From positions 14,602,226 to 14,666,225 of the forward strand of contig NC_087071.1 of NCBI RefSeq assembly GCF_963678635.1: a DNA stretch of 64,000 nt, in the 5' to 3' direction. How positions within the stretch are numbered: the stretch's first letter is position 1; every line of letters begins with the position of its first letter. The DNA is from Symsagittifera roscoffensis. Lineage: Eukaryota > Xenacoelomorpha > Acoela > Convolutidae. The position numbers were made by a program, and so were the translations under genes. Shown piece by piece: positions 1-12,187 of the stretch. Under the pieces are notes generated by a model. It was not told the DNA's origin and ran no database searches. It was given only the letters and a program-made list of their open reading frames with translations.

Positions 1-2524
1 GGCCAAATTTCGCAATTACTCCTCTCATGAAATCCTCATGGTCCAATTCTGACGCATCGTCGTCCTCAAGGCTAAAGCCTACTGCTTTCATGCCTTGTTT
101 GTAAGTTGGGCATGCTGACACATGATGGTCCGTTGAACTGCAATTGGCACAAGAGCGTCTCTTGTCCATATCATCCCTCGGTTTATACCAATTGTTCCCT
201 TGGTTTGCTGGTCCGCTGTTAAAATTACCATAATTGTTCTTGTAGTATACAGACCTCGAAGGAGGTTTCAACAAAAGATACTATTTTGACTTGAGCCTCA
301 AATCCTCTGGTGTTGGCGCATTCATTGATAGTGGTGTGTAATGCGTCGCTAGCATTGTTCGAAGTTCATCATTTTTTACACCATCGATGAATTTTGAGGC
401 TACCGCCAGATTCATCTTCAGGTTTGACTCATCCGGTTGGCTGCGTCTTCTCAGCATTTCCAAGTCATCGAGAAACTTGTCTATCGTTTCATCTTCTCGT
501 TGCCTCCGTTTCTCGAAGCGCATCATTGCTTGTTGCCCCTGCACCCCTGATCCAAAACGATTTGACAAGATTTCGAAGATTTTCTTGGCTGTGTCACGCT
601 GATATTGCTTCTTGGCCATGACACAGTTCAGGGCTGTCCCTTCCAAGTTACTGGTGAGTCTACTGCACTCTTGTCTTTCCGAAAAGTCCTCCTCCTCGAA
701 ATGCAGTTTCTTTACCTCTACCCAGGTCTCAATACAGCCATCAGATTCGTCTTTATATCACCATTGTTTCTTAAAGACCCTTCTGGACTTTTCACTGCGT
801 TCATTGGTTCTGGATAGCCTTTTAAAGAATGTCTCGAGAGACCTGTTTAGGGGTTCAAAGGCTGTGGCCATTGCCGTAGCATCTCTTGAGTGTCTCGCCT
901 GAGTGTCCTCACACCTTGTCAGAGGCTCTGTAGGCGGTGCATCCCTAGACTCCGAATCGCCGTAAGTGTTTCCCCCTTGGCCCACATGACTCCTCCCTGT
1001 GCTAGCATTTCTCCTGTTACTGGAATCACCTCTCCCAGTTGCATGTGTGCCTTGTGTCGGTCTTTCATTCGAGGTCTGCCTGTTCCCTGTTGAACTTGCC
1101 CTACCGTTGGGGTCCCATGTTCTATGATCCCTTGTGGTAAAGCCTGATGAGCTGCCCTGCATCTAGTGGATCCATATGTCCGTCTCCTTTGATGGTCATT
1201 GAAGTTCACCTTCGGTTCCCTGCTGGGACCTCCCGAATTCGGTTCTCCTTCTCTTGGTCCTCTCCTGCTTCGCCTCTCGCCTCTCCATCATCGCTTCCAA
1301 CTTTGTGTCAAGAGTCCCAAGAGTCTGCTCTTGTTGCGTTCTTAACTTCTCCATGTCGTCTCTCAAACGTAACTCTCTCTGTTCCGCTTCTCTTGTCATT
1401 CGCAACAAGTTCATCGCGATGTGCTCGTCCGTTCTTTCTTTCAAGCGTTTCTCGCACCTACCAACTTCTTGTCTATTTCGGTTTTTTTCTTCCCGCAGAC
1501 TTTCTTTTTCAACGTGGACCGCTCTTTCTAGTTCACTCATCCTTATGGACATCTGTTCGTTTTGTTCTCCTATACTGTCCACTATATTGTTCAAGACATC
1601 TTCTAATGCTGTCCCGTTATCTACGAGTGGCGTCACTAGTTGCGGTGTAACCCTGTCGGTCCCAGGTAGCTTCATGCTGGTCGAGATTCGGGCCTTGGCT
1701 CTCTGCCTCGACGTCTTTTCATTATCCACCTCAGGATCCGCCAATGTATTGCCTAGCCCTCTGTTTCTACTCTCCACAGTCTGCGCCTCTGAATTTGTCC
1801 TGATTGCAAAGCCTCTTGACTGGCCCCGTGTGTTTACCTCTTTGCTTTTCGTTCTTACCACACCAAATTTGTTCTTGTTTCCAGTATCTTTCCCGACGTA
1901 TGGCTCATTCTCCTGGGTCGAACTATTGAGGCTGACTTGAGATCCGAAGTCCACTTGCTCATCATCGTCCTCTTCTTCCTCCTGTGATTCACCTTCATTT
2001 CCTGTGCCCACTCCCATGATGTATGGAAAGATGTTTCCTAAAGTGTTCTTCATTCTTTCTGTGAACGATGAGGACGTAGTCTGTTTCTCCGTCTTATCTG
2101 CCATCATGGTATTGTCTGTAGGAGATCTCCTGGTCGCCACAACTTCAGTAGAGATGTCGGACAGTTCCGACATCTCCTCTCGGTCCAGCGTTCCGGTGGA
2201 AGTGGCAAAATCATGGCCTTGTTCTACCGGAGTAGATTCACCCGCTAGCCTTCTGTTCCCTCTCCCGTCCGGCCCATGCATTTCTTCGTTCTCATGCATG
2301 GCCTGGTCCTGATGGACCTCCACTTCCAACGTAGCTTTTTGCTCTTCTGAGGACTTCTGACTCCTGGTTTCAACCATTCTGCCTGAAACCATCTTGATTC
2401 TACTGGTCCGTGTTCGTGTGATTCGTTCCACAAAAGGATCGGTCATTGATTTTCTTTGCTCCTCAGGTATGAATTTCCTAGAGCTATTACCTCGTTTAGG
2501 TATTCTTGACTTGTTTAGACTCAT
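1..2524 (-). pseudogene. LTR retrotransposon gag, partial at left edge, with four in-frame stops
   Basis: Nucleocapsid/capsid precursor of an LTR retrotransposon; the pol part would lie left of base 1. The ATG at 2522-2524 opens a 442-codon frame with a basic N-terminus, an acidic run near residues 181-190 and a charged, coiled-coil-like stretch at about residues 310-430. The same frame then continues to the window edge through stops at 1196-1198 (TGA), 1163-1165 (TAG), 758-760 (TGA) and 281-283 (TAG). The capsid-like helical part lies at 281-700. A canonical zinc knuckle, CANCSSTDHHVSAC (C-x2-C-x4-H-x4-C), lies at 110-151. All parts share one frame, so no indel is needed to connect them. The conserved gag tail after the knuckle resembles gag of nematode LTR elements (family knowledge). 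It is probably a decayed copy; stop read-through is possible but unsupported. Confidence 0.82.
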
Positions 2525-3328
2525 TTCCGATCTATCCCTTCTTAAGCCTATACAATCATTTCGATTTCTGGTGAACTTCTAGTCTGACTATCGATAAAAA
2601 TAACACAACATAATAAGTTTTACAAGTTTCTATTAAATAGTGACCACGATTCCCTGTATGTTATCAGAATACAGCTTGTATAAAATTTACTCACACTGAT
2701 GTATTATTTGTAGTAAGATATGAGAACTATCACAAAATGATGATATCAGTTAATTTAAAAGATAGTGGACTCACTATCCAATCAAGCACAAATTATGTTG
2801 ATTTAAAATCAAAAATAACAGACTAAGAATATTTCTATGAAAAACGTATGTGTATTTTACTTTAATCGGTCGCAGTACAATAGTCGAACTTGAATTGTTA
2901 AAGAAAAAGCTTTCCCTGCTAAAAGAAAAGAAGATATTGTTAAAGAAAAAGCTTGTTAAAGAAAAAGCACCAAACAAACAAAACTTTGAAGGCAGTAATT
3001 CGCTCAAGTGGGCGTCTATTGCACCCACCGAGTACTGTGTTACCTATCTGCCTTCGGACTGCCCGAGCTAAACCTGCTAAATTCCTCAGGGCAGTCACTT
3101 TTCGTAAAAATGTATTGGTTTTTCAATTTACACCAATGAGTTACACTCTTTTTCAATTTAGGCTTAATTTTGCGAATATCCGAGGTCGGACTTATTTTGT
3201 TTTTGTCTGGTCTTTATTGAAAGGCAAGTTACCAGTGCAGTCACTGGTTCCTAGCCTGTCTCTTAATAACCTAATACCTCTTACTTTTATCTTTTCTTCT
3301 GTTTACCTAGGTCCTTAAAACAAAAAAT
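2525..3328. other. Retrotransposon leader / non-coding region
   Basis: AT-rich DNA upstream (in the minus sense) of the gag start. If the left element is complete on this side, its 5' UTR, primer-binding site and 5' LTR should lie here, but the second LTR is outside the window so the boundary cannot be fixed. A short A-rich motif, TTAAAGAAAAAGC, recurs at about 2897, 2939 and 2955. No gene is supported. Confidence 0.4.
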
Positions 3329-3690
3329 TTATCCCTCCGGGTTGACAAAAAACAAGACCCTCCGGATCGGCAAAACTAGGGCCCTTCCGGATTGGTAAAA
3401 TTAAGACCCCTCCGGATTAGGACCCCTCTGAGTTAGTAAATATAAGACCCCTCCGGATTGGGACCCCTCTAGTTTTGTGAAAACAAGACCCCTCAGGATT
3501 GGGACCCCTCCGAATTTGAAAAGAGATTTGACCCCTCCGGATTGGGAGCCCTCTGGTTTTGTTAAAGTAGATTTTCGGAGATTTCCTTGATTTCAACCTA
3601 TACCCCTCCGGATACGTTCTGCGATGCTATTGTGCTGTTCGAATTAACTGGGAAGGGTATATGATCCTTTCCTAGACCCCTCCGGATTGA
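3329..3690. repeat. Degenerate interspersed repeat of ACCCCTCCGGATTGGG
   Basis: About 13 copies of a motif close to ACCCCTCCGGATTGGG occur in 360 bases, with irregular spacing of about 16-70 bases. Examples start near 3357, 3381, 3406, 3448, 3488, 3531, 3602 and 3675. Single copies recur at about 4249, 4940, 4969 and 5958. On the minus strand the motif is purine-rich (CCAATCCGGAGGGGT). There is no open reading frame, so it is not a protein repeat here. Confidence 0.75.
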
Positions 3691-5355
3691 AGTTAAGCCT
3701 CTTATTTGACAATTCACACTAACGGTGAAGGGTCTTATCGCTTGCCTAATTTCGGCTCTATTAAGAACTTCTTGTGCATTTAGCCTCTCTTTTTGTCTAG
3801 AACTGTCTTAAGTTACTTAATTCAATCGCTATCACCTTTTGGTAGGTGTTTAAGGGTTTTCCAAAAATTTTTTTATAAAACGTGAAGGGTGTACCCTCCC
3901 AAATTGAGGAATTTGCTAAAAACAATCTCAAAAAATGTTCGCGCTTGCTTTTTCGAATAATTCTTATTCCTACTAGTAAGCTCAGCTAATTTCTGATCTA
4001 ATGGTACCAAGATCAACTGGATCTGTCTAGTCGTTGAAAAGTTATTAGCCAAAACGTCTTTCTTCCAAATTCACCAATTTTCTCTCTTATAGGTTCCGCC
4101 TAACTTTTTTCGCAATTCCGTTCCTTTCGACCTAAAAATTTTTGATCCCAGCTCAGAAGGCTTATACTCTTCTAGTTCAAAACTTGATCTAAAACCCGAT
4201 CTAAAACGCTTTAGTTGAAAAAATTTGCGAAAAACTATGCTGCCTGTACCCTCCGGATTAATGAATCCACTAAATCAAACACGTTATTTTTGACTTCTCT
4301 GCAACCCGGAAGGCTTTCGGGAAGCGGGTTTTAAAACTTGTAGATTCACTAGTGGAACTTGTCCGAACAACTATTTTCACTGCTCTAACTCAAAAATTTC
4401 AAAAAATTTGCTGATTTTATAGTGTTTCGTACTATCAAAAATCGGGAAAATTCGGTTTTCGGTACCAAAATAGTTCCAACCACTTCCGAACTCAACTTAA
4501 CCGGTTCTATCTATTAAAGTAGTGCAATCACGATGTAACACACTATTTTAGCGTTTTTTTCCGTTTAAAAAAAATCGATATATCAAAAATCGCGATTTGT
4601 GGGGGATCAAATTATCGCTATTTTGACCCTAAAAATCTGTCTACTTTCTGTGTTTTTCATTAAAAAACGATATAGGTTTATTAACATAGGCTATGTAAGT
4701 AATAAAATACCCCTTCGGGTTTGTTTAATATCCGAATTAAGGTGCTTAGCTCGGATATTCGCAGTTCGGTGAAGGGTCACTACAGTGCAGCACTGTCGAG
4801 TCCCCCACAGATTACTATCTTATTTTTGTACCAAAAGGGATACAAAACTTGTTAATGATACCCAACAGTCGATTGTTGTTGTCGTTGAGCCCCTTCTTGT
4901 TGCTCCTTGTACTGCTTGCCGGATCAGTCTTCTCCCAAGACCCTTCCGAATTGAGCGCAAATCAGCAGACCCTTCCGGATTGAGCGCAATTTATCATTAA
5001 TGTGCTTAAATGCTCAATTAACCCTACAGTACAAGGCTCACAAATGGGCCACAAAGTTGCTCGTGACGATCCTGACTGATATAATTGCCTGTAAAAACAA
5101 TACATCTATCAACAACAAACGGGGGGTCGGATCACATCTTGTCTGGGGGGATGATTTCCACTGATTTTTTTTAAACTTTTTTACTGTTTTTGGTTTTTTC
5201 GGTTATTTTTTTTGTTTTTCTTGGGTACTATCCTACTTTATGTTTGATTTTATATATACATCTTTAAGTAATTTTGGGCACAAACTACTCAGAGAACGAG
5301 GGGACGGCTGATTCCCCACCCTTCCTGGTTCGTGAATTTTCGGTCTTCCCTTCAG
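3691..5355. other. Intergenic DNA, no gene seen
   Basis: AT-rich, with short homopolymer runs and scattered single copies of the CCCTCCGGATT motif. The open frames are short, lack conserved motifs and look like chance. Confidence 0.5.
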
Positions 5356-5453
5356 CCCCGGCGGTTTAGGTATATTCAGGGTGTTAATGTGAGCATCCCC
5401 TCCGCCCCGGCGGCTTAGGTCTATTCAGGGCGTTAATGTGAGCATCCCCTCGG
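5356..5453. repeat. 49-bp tandem duplication
   Basis: Two adjacent copies begin CCCCGGCGG(T/C)TTAGGT and end GAGCATCCCCTC. Unit 1 is 5356-5404 and unit 2 is 5405-5453, with only a few substitutions. It is a GC-rich island in AT-rich DNA. Function unknown. Confidence 0.85.
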
Positions 5454-5640
5454 CGCGGAGTGCTCGTTAACGGTTCTGCCGGTCATGACGTTTAAAGAAA
5501 ATAACACCCAGGAGCGCCATAAAAACATATATGTAACATTCGCCTGAAAGATACATATCGACGGAAAATAAAACTAAGTCCTAAGACGACTGGCCAATGT
5601 CTTAACAGAGCTTTACATGCTTTTAACCATCTCTACCAAG

Positions 5641-7700
5641 CCAGTTCTTTTAGTGGTCTTTCTAACATCGGGTCGACAAAAACGTTACTGTTCTCCGGCT
5701 TCGACCAGAACGCTCAAATTAACTTAGTTACACGAGGTCACTCCTACAACCAGGGCTGCGACTACTTATTGAATTATTATTGTTTTTGTTCAGTAGATAA
5801 AAACTATCATCTCCATCGAAGATGGATCAACCCTTTCCCTCAACTCCTAGCTTCTCATCCTTACCAAAATGAATGCAGCTGTTAATTAAATTCAACTCAG
5901 GACATGAGAGGGAAGCTAAAAAAGTATACACGATAATAAAAGTTCCAGTCCCAAGACCCCTCCGGATTCTAGTTGCAACTCGGAGCGTTCTCTGCTACTT
6001 CTGCAATTCGTTGTGACTTCTCAATCACAATCTTTGTTGTTATCGCTATCGCAACTAATGCTGCTGTGTTGTTTTTCGGTTTTTCTGCCAAAATGGCCGT
6101 TTTTGACGTTTCTGAGAATTGTTACGTCATCACTTCGAAGTTTTAAAATCTAGGAACTTCCGAATCCTTCAGCCTTCACGATTTGTCCAATCGTTCGAAT
6201 AACGTTCTTATTCCTTCTAAATCGCCAATTCGGAAGGTTCGCTGGTAAAAACTCTAAATTGCCGAATCTGCATTTTGGCACATTCTGGTCGAATGTCAGA
6301 AAAATTTTAAATCTTCTGTAATTCTGTACAAGTTAAAACTACTTTTAGCACTATTTTAGTTTTCTGTATTACTTCAAACTTAAAATCTCATAAATGTCCA
6401 TTTCAGACATCGAAAAAGCTTTTGATAGAAACATTTTTTATGAAAATAACAAAGAACTTTGGAAAAATTCGAATTGTTGCATCATTTTTAATCTTTTTGG
6501 TCGTAACAGTCACCATCAATTTTTTTCCCTTGTTTAGAGTCTGGTTAAATTTCGAAAAAATCAGGCAGTCAATCGAAACCTTGAAACTAGCAACTATAAA
6601 AAAATAAATCCAATGAAATTCAGAATTTCGGAAAACAATGATGTTTTTAACTAAATATACATTTTTGTTTGTAATTTGGTTCATTAAAAGTTTAATAAAA
6701 GCAAAAATTAAATAAAATTTTCTGTTTTTTCTTAAACAAATTCTGGAAAATCAAATCATAATTTGTTATTGTTATAAGTCAATTTTGGCTGAGTTGTATG
6801 TTTTGTATGACTTTTCCTCGGTTACCCTAGCTCTAAGCAATAATGTTTCAGTTATTAAGTTTTCAAAACATCACAAAGCGTTAACGAGTTTTACAATATC
6901 AACAAACATAAAAACTCCTAAAATTTGGGACAGCTCTTTGAATTGGCAACATAGGCAACTTATTTCATTGTTTCATTCTATTTTGCTGTGAGGAGTCGAA
7001 TCTGAATGTAGGGCGACTTTTTCACATTGTACTTCTTGATTGTGACACACAACCTCCTCATGTTGTATCTTGCTTCTTCCTTTATTCCATTACAGATCCT
7101 GATTCATAGTTGATTCTTTGCCAGTTTTGGCTTCATATATAAGTACGAGTCCAAGCTTTTCAGCATCGTGAATAACGGTATTCCGAGTTGCCGATATTGC
7201 TTCTCTTTCTTCTTCACAAAGATAGACTTCTTGAGACTTTTCAAATTGTCCCGAACCAGTAATTTTTAATAGCCGAAAGCAGGCTTCAAAATAAATTTTT
7301 GGTTGTAAATATTTTGGAACCAAACAAAAGCTCCCAATTCTTGTTTTATTTTTTGAGAATTTAATCCAGTTGGTACTAGTGTCTTTTCCTGAGTGTATTT
7401 TTGAACAGCAAAAATCAGAAGGAGAGAAATGAGAGAAATTGTTTTGAGATTAAAAATAAAGGAAGTAAAAAATATGATTCATTCAATTGAATATGAAAGG
7501 AAACAGAAGTATTTGAGTGAAGTAAATAGAAATTTTTGAGTGAATTTTCCATATATGGAATTCTGTAGGTGTTAGTGTTCCTTTATTAATCCACAATTCC
7601 CAGCAAAAATCCTTTTTTTCCGGATATTTGCTGCTATATTTCAAGCTCTTCCCAGCTGTTTTCATATATAGTCAAAAATCGTTATTTTTTCCCTTTTCAG
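5641..7700. repeat. 2.1-kb tandem duplication, unit 1
   Basis: Begins CCAGTTCTTTTAGTGGTCTTT and is followed immediately by a second copy starting at 7701. The units are nearly identical over most of their length. Unit 1 lacks about 45 bases that unit 2 carries near 7793-7838. It holds a decayed minus-strand gene (7090-7665) and a plus-strand frame at 6785-6991 that is open in both copies and differs by one residue; whether that frame is real is unknown. A TTTCAG followed by an open stretch at about 6409-6480 could be an exon. Confidence 0.85.
7090..7665 (-). pseudogene. Decayed gene of an unrecognised paralogous family, copy 1
   Basis: Starts at ATG 7663-7665 (MKTAGKSLKYSSKYPEK). The frame closes at 7483 and is open again in the same frame at 7323-7090, where the best conserved block lies: KIYFEACFRLLK, then EEEREAISATRNTVIHDAEK and LVLIYEAKTGKESTMNQDL. 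Further minus-strand similarity to the other copies continues past the stop to about 7030 (an ATNNMR-like motif followed by VTIKKY). A hydrophobic stretch lies between the two blocks in another frame, so there is either an intron or a frameshift. Two other copies exist in the window (9198-9773 on the minus strand and 28340-28840 on the plus strand). I do not recognise the family and give no function. Confidence 0.55.
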
Positions 7701-9802
7701 CCAGTTCTTTTAGTGGTCTTTCTAACATCGGGTCGACAAAAACGTTACTGTTCTCCGGCTTCGACCAGAACGCTCAAATTAACTTAGTTACATGCAAAAT
7801 TAGTGAGCTCATGGCTGGGTCTCATTATCCCCAGACCACGAGGTCACTCCTAAAAACAGGGCTACTACTACATATTGAATTATTATTGTTTTTGTTCAGT
7901 AGATAAAAATCATCATCTCCATCGAAGATGGATCAACCCTTTCCCTCAACTCCTAGCTTCTCATCCTTATCAAAATGAATGCAGTTGTTAATTAAATTCA
8001 ACTCAGGACATGGCAGGGAAGCTAAAAAAGTATACACGATAATAAAAGTTCCAGTCCCAAGACCACTCCGAATTCTAGTTGCAACTCGGAGCGTTCTCTG
8101 CTACTTCTGCAATTCGTTGTGACTTCTCAATCACAAGCTTCGTTGTTATCGCTATCGCAACTAATGTTGCTGTGTTGCTTTTCGGTTTTTCTGCCAAAAT
8201 GGCCGTTTTTGACGTTTCTGAGAATTGTTACGTCATCACTTCGAAGTTTTAAAATCTAGGAACTTCCGAATCCTTCAGCCTTCACGATTTGTCCAATCGT
8301 TCGAATAACGTTCTTATTCCTTCTAAATTGCCAATTCGGAAGGTTCGCTGGTAAAAACTCTAAATCGCCGAATCTGCATTTTGGCACATTCTGGTTGAAT
8401 GTCAGAAAAATTTTAAATCTTCTGTAATTCTGTACAAGTTAAAACTACTTTTAGCACTATTTTAGTTTTCTGTATTACTTCAATCTTAAAATCTCATAAA
8501 TTTCCATTTCAGACATCGAAAAAGCTTTTGATAGAAACATTTTTTATGAAAATAACAAAGAACTTTGGAAAAATTCGAATTGTTGCATCATTTTAAATCT
8601 TTTTGGTCGTAACAGTCACCATCAATTTTTTTTCCCTTATTTAGAGTCTGGTTAAATTTCGAAAAAATCATGCAGTCAATCGAAACCTTGAAAAAAGCAA
8701 ATATAAAAAAAGAAATCCAATGAAATTCAGAATTTCGGAAAACAATGATGTTTTTAACTAAATAAACATTTTTGTTTGTAATTTTGTTCATCAAAAGTTT
8801 AATAAAAGCAAAAAATTATATAATATTTTCTGTTTTTTCTTAAACAAATTCTGGAAAATCAAATCATAATTTGTTATTGTTATAAGTCAATTTTGGCTGA
8901 GTTGTATGTTTTGTATGACTTTTCCTCGGTTACCCTAGCTCTAAGCAATAATGTTTCAGTTATTAAGCTTTCAAAACATCACAAAGCGTTAACGAGTTTT
9001 ACAATATCAACAAACATAAAAACTCCTAAAATTTGGGACAGTTCTTTGAATTGGCAACATAGGCAACTTATTTCATTGTTTCATTCTATTTTGCTGTGAG
9101 GAGTCGAATCTGAATGTAGGGCGACTTTTTCACATTGTACTTCTTGATTGTGACACACACCCTCCTCATGTTGTATCTTGCTTCTTCCTTTACTCCATTA
9201 CAGATCCTGATTCATAGTTGATTCTTTGCCAACTTTGGCTTCATATATGAGTACGATTCCAAGCTTTTCAGCATCGTGAATAACGGTACTCCGAGTTGCC
9301 GATATTGCTTCTCTTTCTTCTTCACAAAGATAGACTTCTTGAGACTTTTCAAATTGTCCCGAACCAGTAGTTTTTAATAGCCGAAAGCAGGCTTCAAAAT
9401 AAATTTTTGCTTGTAAGTATTTTGGAACCAAACAAAATCTCCCAATTCTTGTTTTATTTTTTGAGAATTTAATCCAATTGGTACTAGTGTTTTTTCCTGA
9501 GTGTATTTTTGAACAGCAAAGATCAGAAGGAGAGAAATGAGAGAAATTGTTTTGAGATTAAAAATAAAGGAAGTAAACAATATGATTCGTTCAATTGATG
9601 ATGAAAGTAAACAGAAGTATTTGAGTGAAGTGAATAGAAATTTTTGAGTGAATTTTCCATGTATGGAATTCTGTAGGTGTTAGTGTTCCTTTATTAATCC
9701 ACAATTCCCAGCAAAAAACCTTTTTTTCCGGATATTTGCTGCTATACTTCAAGCTCTTCCCAGCTGTTTTCATTAATAGTCAAAAATCGTTTTTTTTTTC
9801 AG
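7701..9802. repeat. 2.1-kb tandem duplication, unit 2
   Basis: Second copy of the unit at 5641-7700; most internal landmarks are offset by 2108 bases (for example 6785 to 8893 and 7090 to 9198). It ends in a T-run plus CAG, as unit 1 does. The plus-strand frame at 8893-9099 and the minus-strand gene relic at 9198-9773 are the counterparts of those in unit 1. The few differences suggest a fairly recent duplication. Confidence 0.85.
9198..9773 (-). pseudogene. Decayed gene of the same unrecognised family, copy 2
   Basis: Counterpart of 7090-7665 in the second 2.1-kb unit. The ATG is at 9771-9773; the first open block ends at 9591 and the conserved block is at 9431-9198 in the same frame. An overlapping different-frame stretch (9580-9374) is strongly hydrophobic at its start (ISLISLLLIFAVQKY), like a signal peptide or membrane segment. 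If that stretch is an exon, splicing would have to switch frame before the YFEACFRLL block. Between copies the protein differs by only a few residues in the conserved block. Function unknown. Confidence 0.55.
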
Positions 9803-9839
9803 TAATTTTTACGAAAAATATAAAATAACTCAAGATTGT

Positions 9840-10708
9840 TGTGTGTCTACCCACAATTTTTACTTGTCTTTGGAAAATTGTAACATCCACATACTTCTGA
9901 TTGGTTCATCTTTCGATCAATTTTTACAATGATTGGGTATTTTAAATTTCACATACCAAACTATCGATCGTCGTTACAATCTGTACAAATACAGATTTTA
10001 TTCGAATGTTTTTTCATCAATTTGCGAAGTTTTAAATCATTTTTTTGACCGCGCTGTTACTCACATTTTGAAATGGAAAAGCAAAAAAAATGCCAAGCGT
10101 TGTAAAGAAAAGAGTGTTACGCAAAAAACTCAAATTTCTCGACTTATGTTCTAACCGGAAACTAGCTTCCACGCAAATTATCAGTTTAGCTTTTCTGGAA
10201 AGAGTTCTTGAAGTACAAATCCTAGAAAACGGAACATGATTTGTTGAAATTATTTGAATGTTTTATTGACGGTTATGGATTTGTTAATGATTATCAGTCA
10301 ATTTTGCAATGACAATTTAAAAAAAACTTTTGATAATTTATTATATAATTTTTGCACATGCTTAAGAAAAAAATTCGCCGTTTCTAGGAAATTTCAAAAT
10401 AAGATGTAGTGTTTCTTCTGACTATGGAAAAGCTGCAAAAAAAGTTTTATACTTTTTAACAAGTTGCAAACATTGTTTTCAGTTTTTTTTAAACAAAATG
10501 CGAATAGAGTTTCATTTTTTGATAGATGAAGCGTTTCAAATTTTCTTCAGAGTGCGAAATGTGTTTGAGTTTTTTTGACCAGATGCAGAAACTTTCAGCT
10601 AATTTTTTCTTGTGTCACAAATTTTCTAGCGTTTATTTTTAATATTTGCGCAAAAATTATCAAATTCCCTCAAATGTGCTCGAATTTAGAGCAATAAATT
10701 AGGTTCTA
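9840..10708 (+). repeat. Foldback-associated repeat, left unit, 5' part (split by insertion)
   Basis: Starts near GGAAAATTGTAACATCCACATACTTCTGATTGG. It matches 25313-26155 in the same orientation and 27780-28280 in reverse orientation. It stops at GGTTCTAATTTA (about 10708), where a ~14.3-kb insertion begins; the unit resumes at AGGTTCTTAATTG near 25003. No open frame in this stretch is supported. Confidence 0.75.
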
Positions 10709-10757
10709 ATTTAAGTCCGTTGTCTGTAACTCATAGAGAAATTTTGGATAGGGTATT

Positions 10758-12187
10758 ATCATTTTCTTAATCCGGTTCCTCCTGAAGAATAACGTTCCCG
10801 GACGCTGGAATTAAGGATATGAATTTGTTAGCTTGTCGATTGACAAAGGCTGTGATCCCCAACGAAATCAATCAGATTTCCAAATGGTTTGCTATGATTG
10901 GTCGTTCTGCTTTAGTAGAGAACTGTCTGTGTTCACTCTCGTCTCTTAATGGCGTGAAGATCGTGTTCGGAGGGAATGCCTTGTAACTCGGATCTGTACG
11001 TATACTTGAACATAGAGGTGGTCATTGGTCTGATTCAATGAAGTGCTTTTCTGCCAAGTCAAGTCGTACTCTAAATCCTTTGAGTTGTGATTGTGATCGG
11101 CTTGTCGTGTGTTTGGCCATTCTGTAGGTCGAGTGTGATGGGATCGTCTAGTCTTTGGATGTTCGTCTTGGTAGCTGTGAATGATCTATATACTGCATAC
11201 TATGATTTACATTTTATGAAGTTTTTGTTTAATTTGGTTTTTTAGTTATGATCTTAAATAGTTGTTTTCGCAAAAGCTTTTTATTTTATTTCAGTTATTT
11301 TGAAGAGTTACTCACATTGACTACCTCATATTAAAAATTGTGATGTGGTCACAAAGCGTGGGTATAGCACGGCGGTTTAGGCCGGATAAAGAGCATGCTC
11401 GGGACGTCCTCTCTGGTTGGTTAGGCCAGGAGTGGGCTTATCATTTCATGATGTTTCTTTGAGAGGTCCTGCTTTGTGCTAACATTTATTTTGTGTTTTT
11501 CCTTTTTTCAAAAATCATTTTTTTCTTGTTTTTTGTATCTTTCTTAGACTTTGTAATAGTCTTCAAAAAATAAATTATCCAGTTTTAAGCTGGTTTAATC
11601 CGGTTTGGGTACCATGGGTTTTCTTTTCTTAGTCATGCTTTATGGTGTTTAGTAAGCTGCGTTGGTTAGTTTAGGATATTATACAATTCTTTTCAACCGG
11701 GTTAAATAAAAGTTAGAAACTTGTTATCGCTTTTTTGAGTTGTTTTTAGTGAAAACTTAAAACTTGAAATCATTATTTTAAATAACCCTTTGTGCAACTT
11801 TGGACAAAATTCTTGCGCGTGTGAAAGAAAAGATAGAAAATGGTAGTACTGCCTACTTCTTTGTTATAAATTTACTGCTTAGAAAATTAATTTTACTGCG
11901 TATTGGGAATCTTAAAATTATAAATTTTCATCGTAATTTTTTCACTACTTTTGAGGAAATAATTTATATATTAATTTACTACCTTGGTTATGGATTTTAC
12001 AACATCCTTTAGTGCTAAAGGTTTAAGAGAAAAATTATAAATTAATGAGTTTGCATTTTTCCCTTGCTTTTTTCTTTTTCTGTGAGTGATTGTGGTATGA
12101 AGAATAAAAGAATATATTAAACATTGATAGAAAATGGTTAGTACAGTTTTGAATTAGTTAGTTTTAAATTATTTAATTTATACTTGC
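10758..12187. other. Distal (3') non-coding part of the retroelement
   Basis: The first ~400 bases after the 41-bp repeat have ordinary composition; after that the plus strand becomes T+G-rich, in common with the rest of the element. The open frames are short and not supported. It should contain the 3' terminal repeat and polypurine tract if this is an LTR element, but I could not identify either. Confidence 0.35.

Noticed and set aside
1254-1940. 228-codon plus-strand frame opposite the gag ORF
   Set aside because: Antisense shadow of the gag coiled-coil region; Ser/Leu/Phe-rich composition is typical of reverse-strand translation of Glu/Arg-rich coding sequence.
6409-6480. DIEKAFDR-like peptide after a TTTCAG, resembling a non-LTR RT motif
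   Set aside because: Only six residues match the LINE motif. No other RT block is near, and the downstream residues do not fit. It is more likely an exon of the local gene family or chance.
11360-11450. GC-richer stretch with GGTTGGTTAGGCC, possible tRNA-like B box
   Set aside because: No cloverleaf with paired acceptor and anticodon arms could be drawn.
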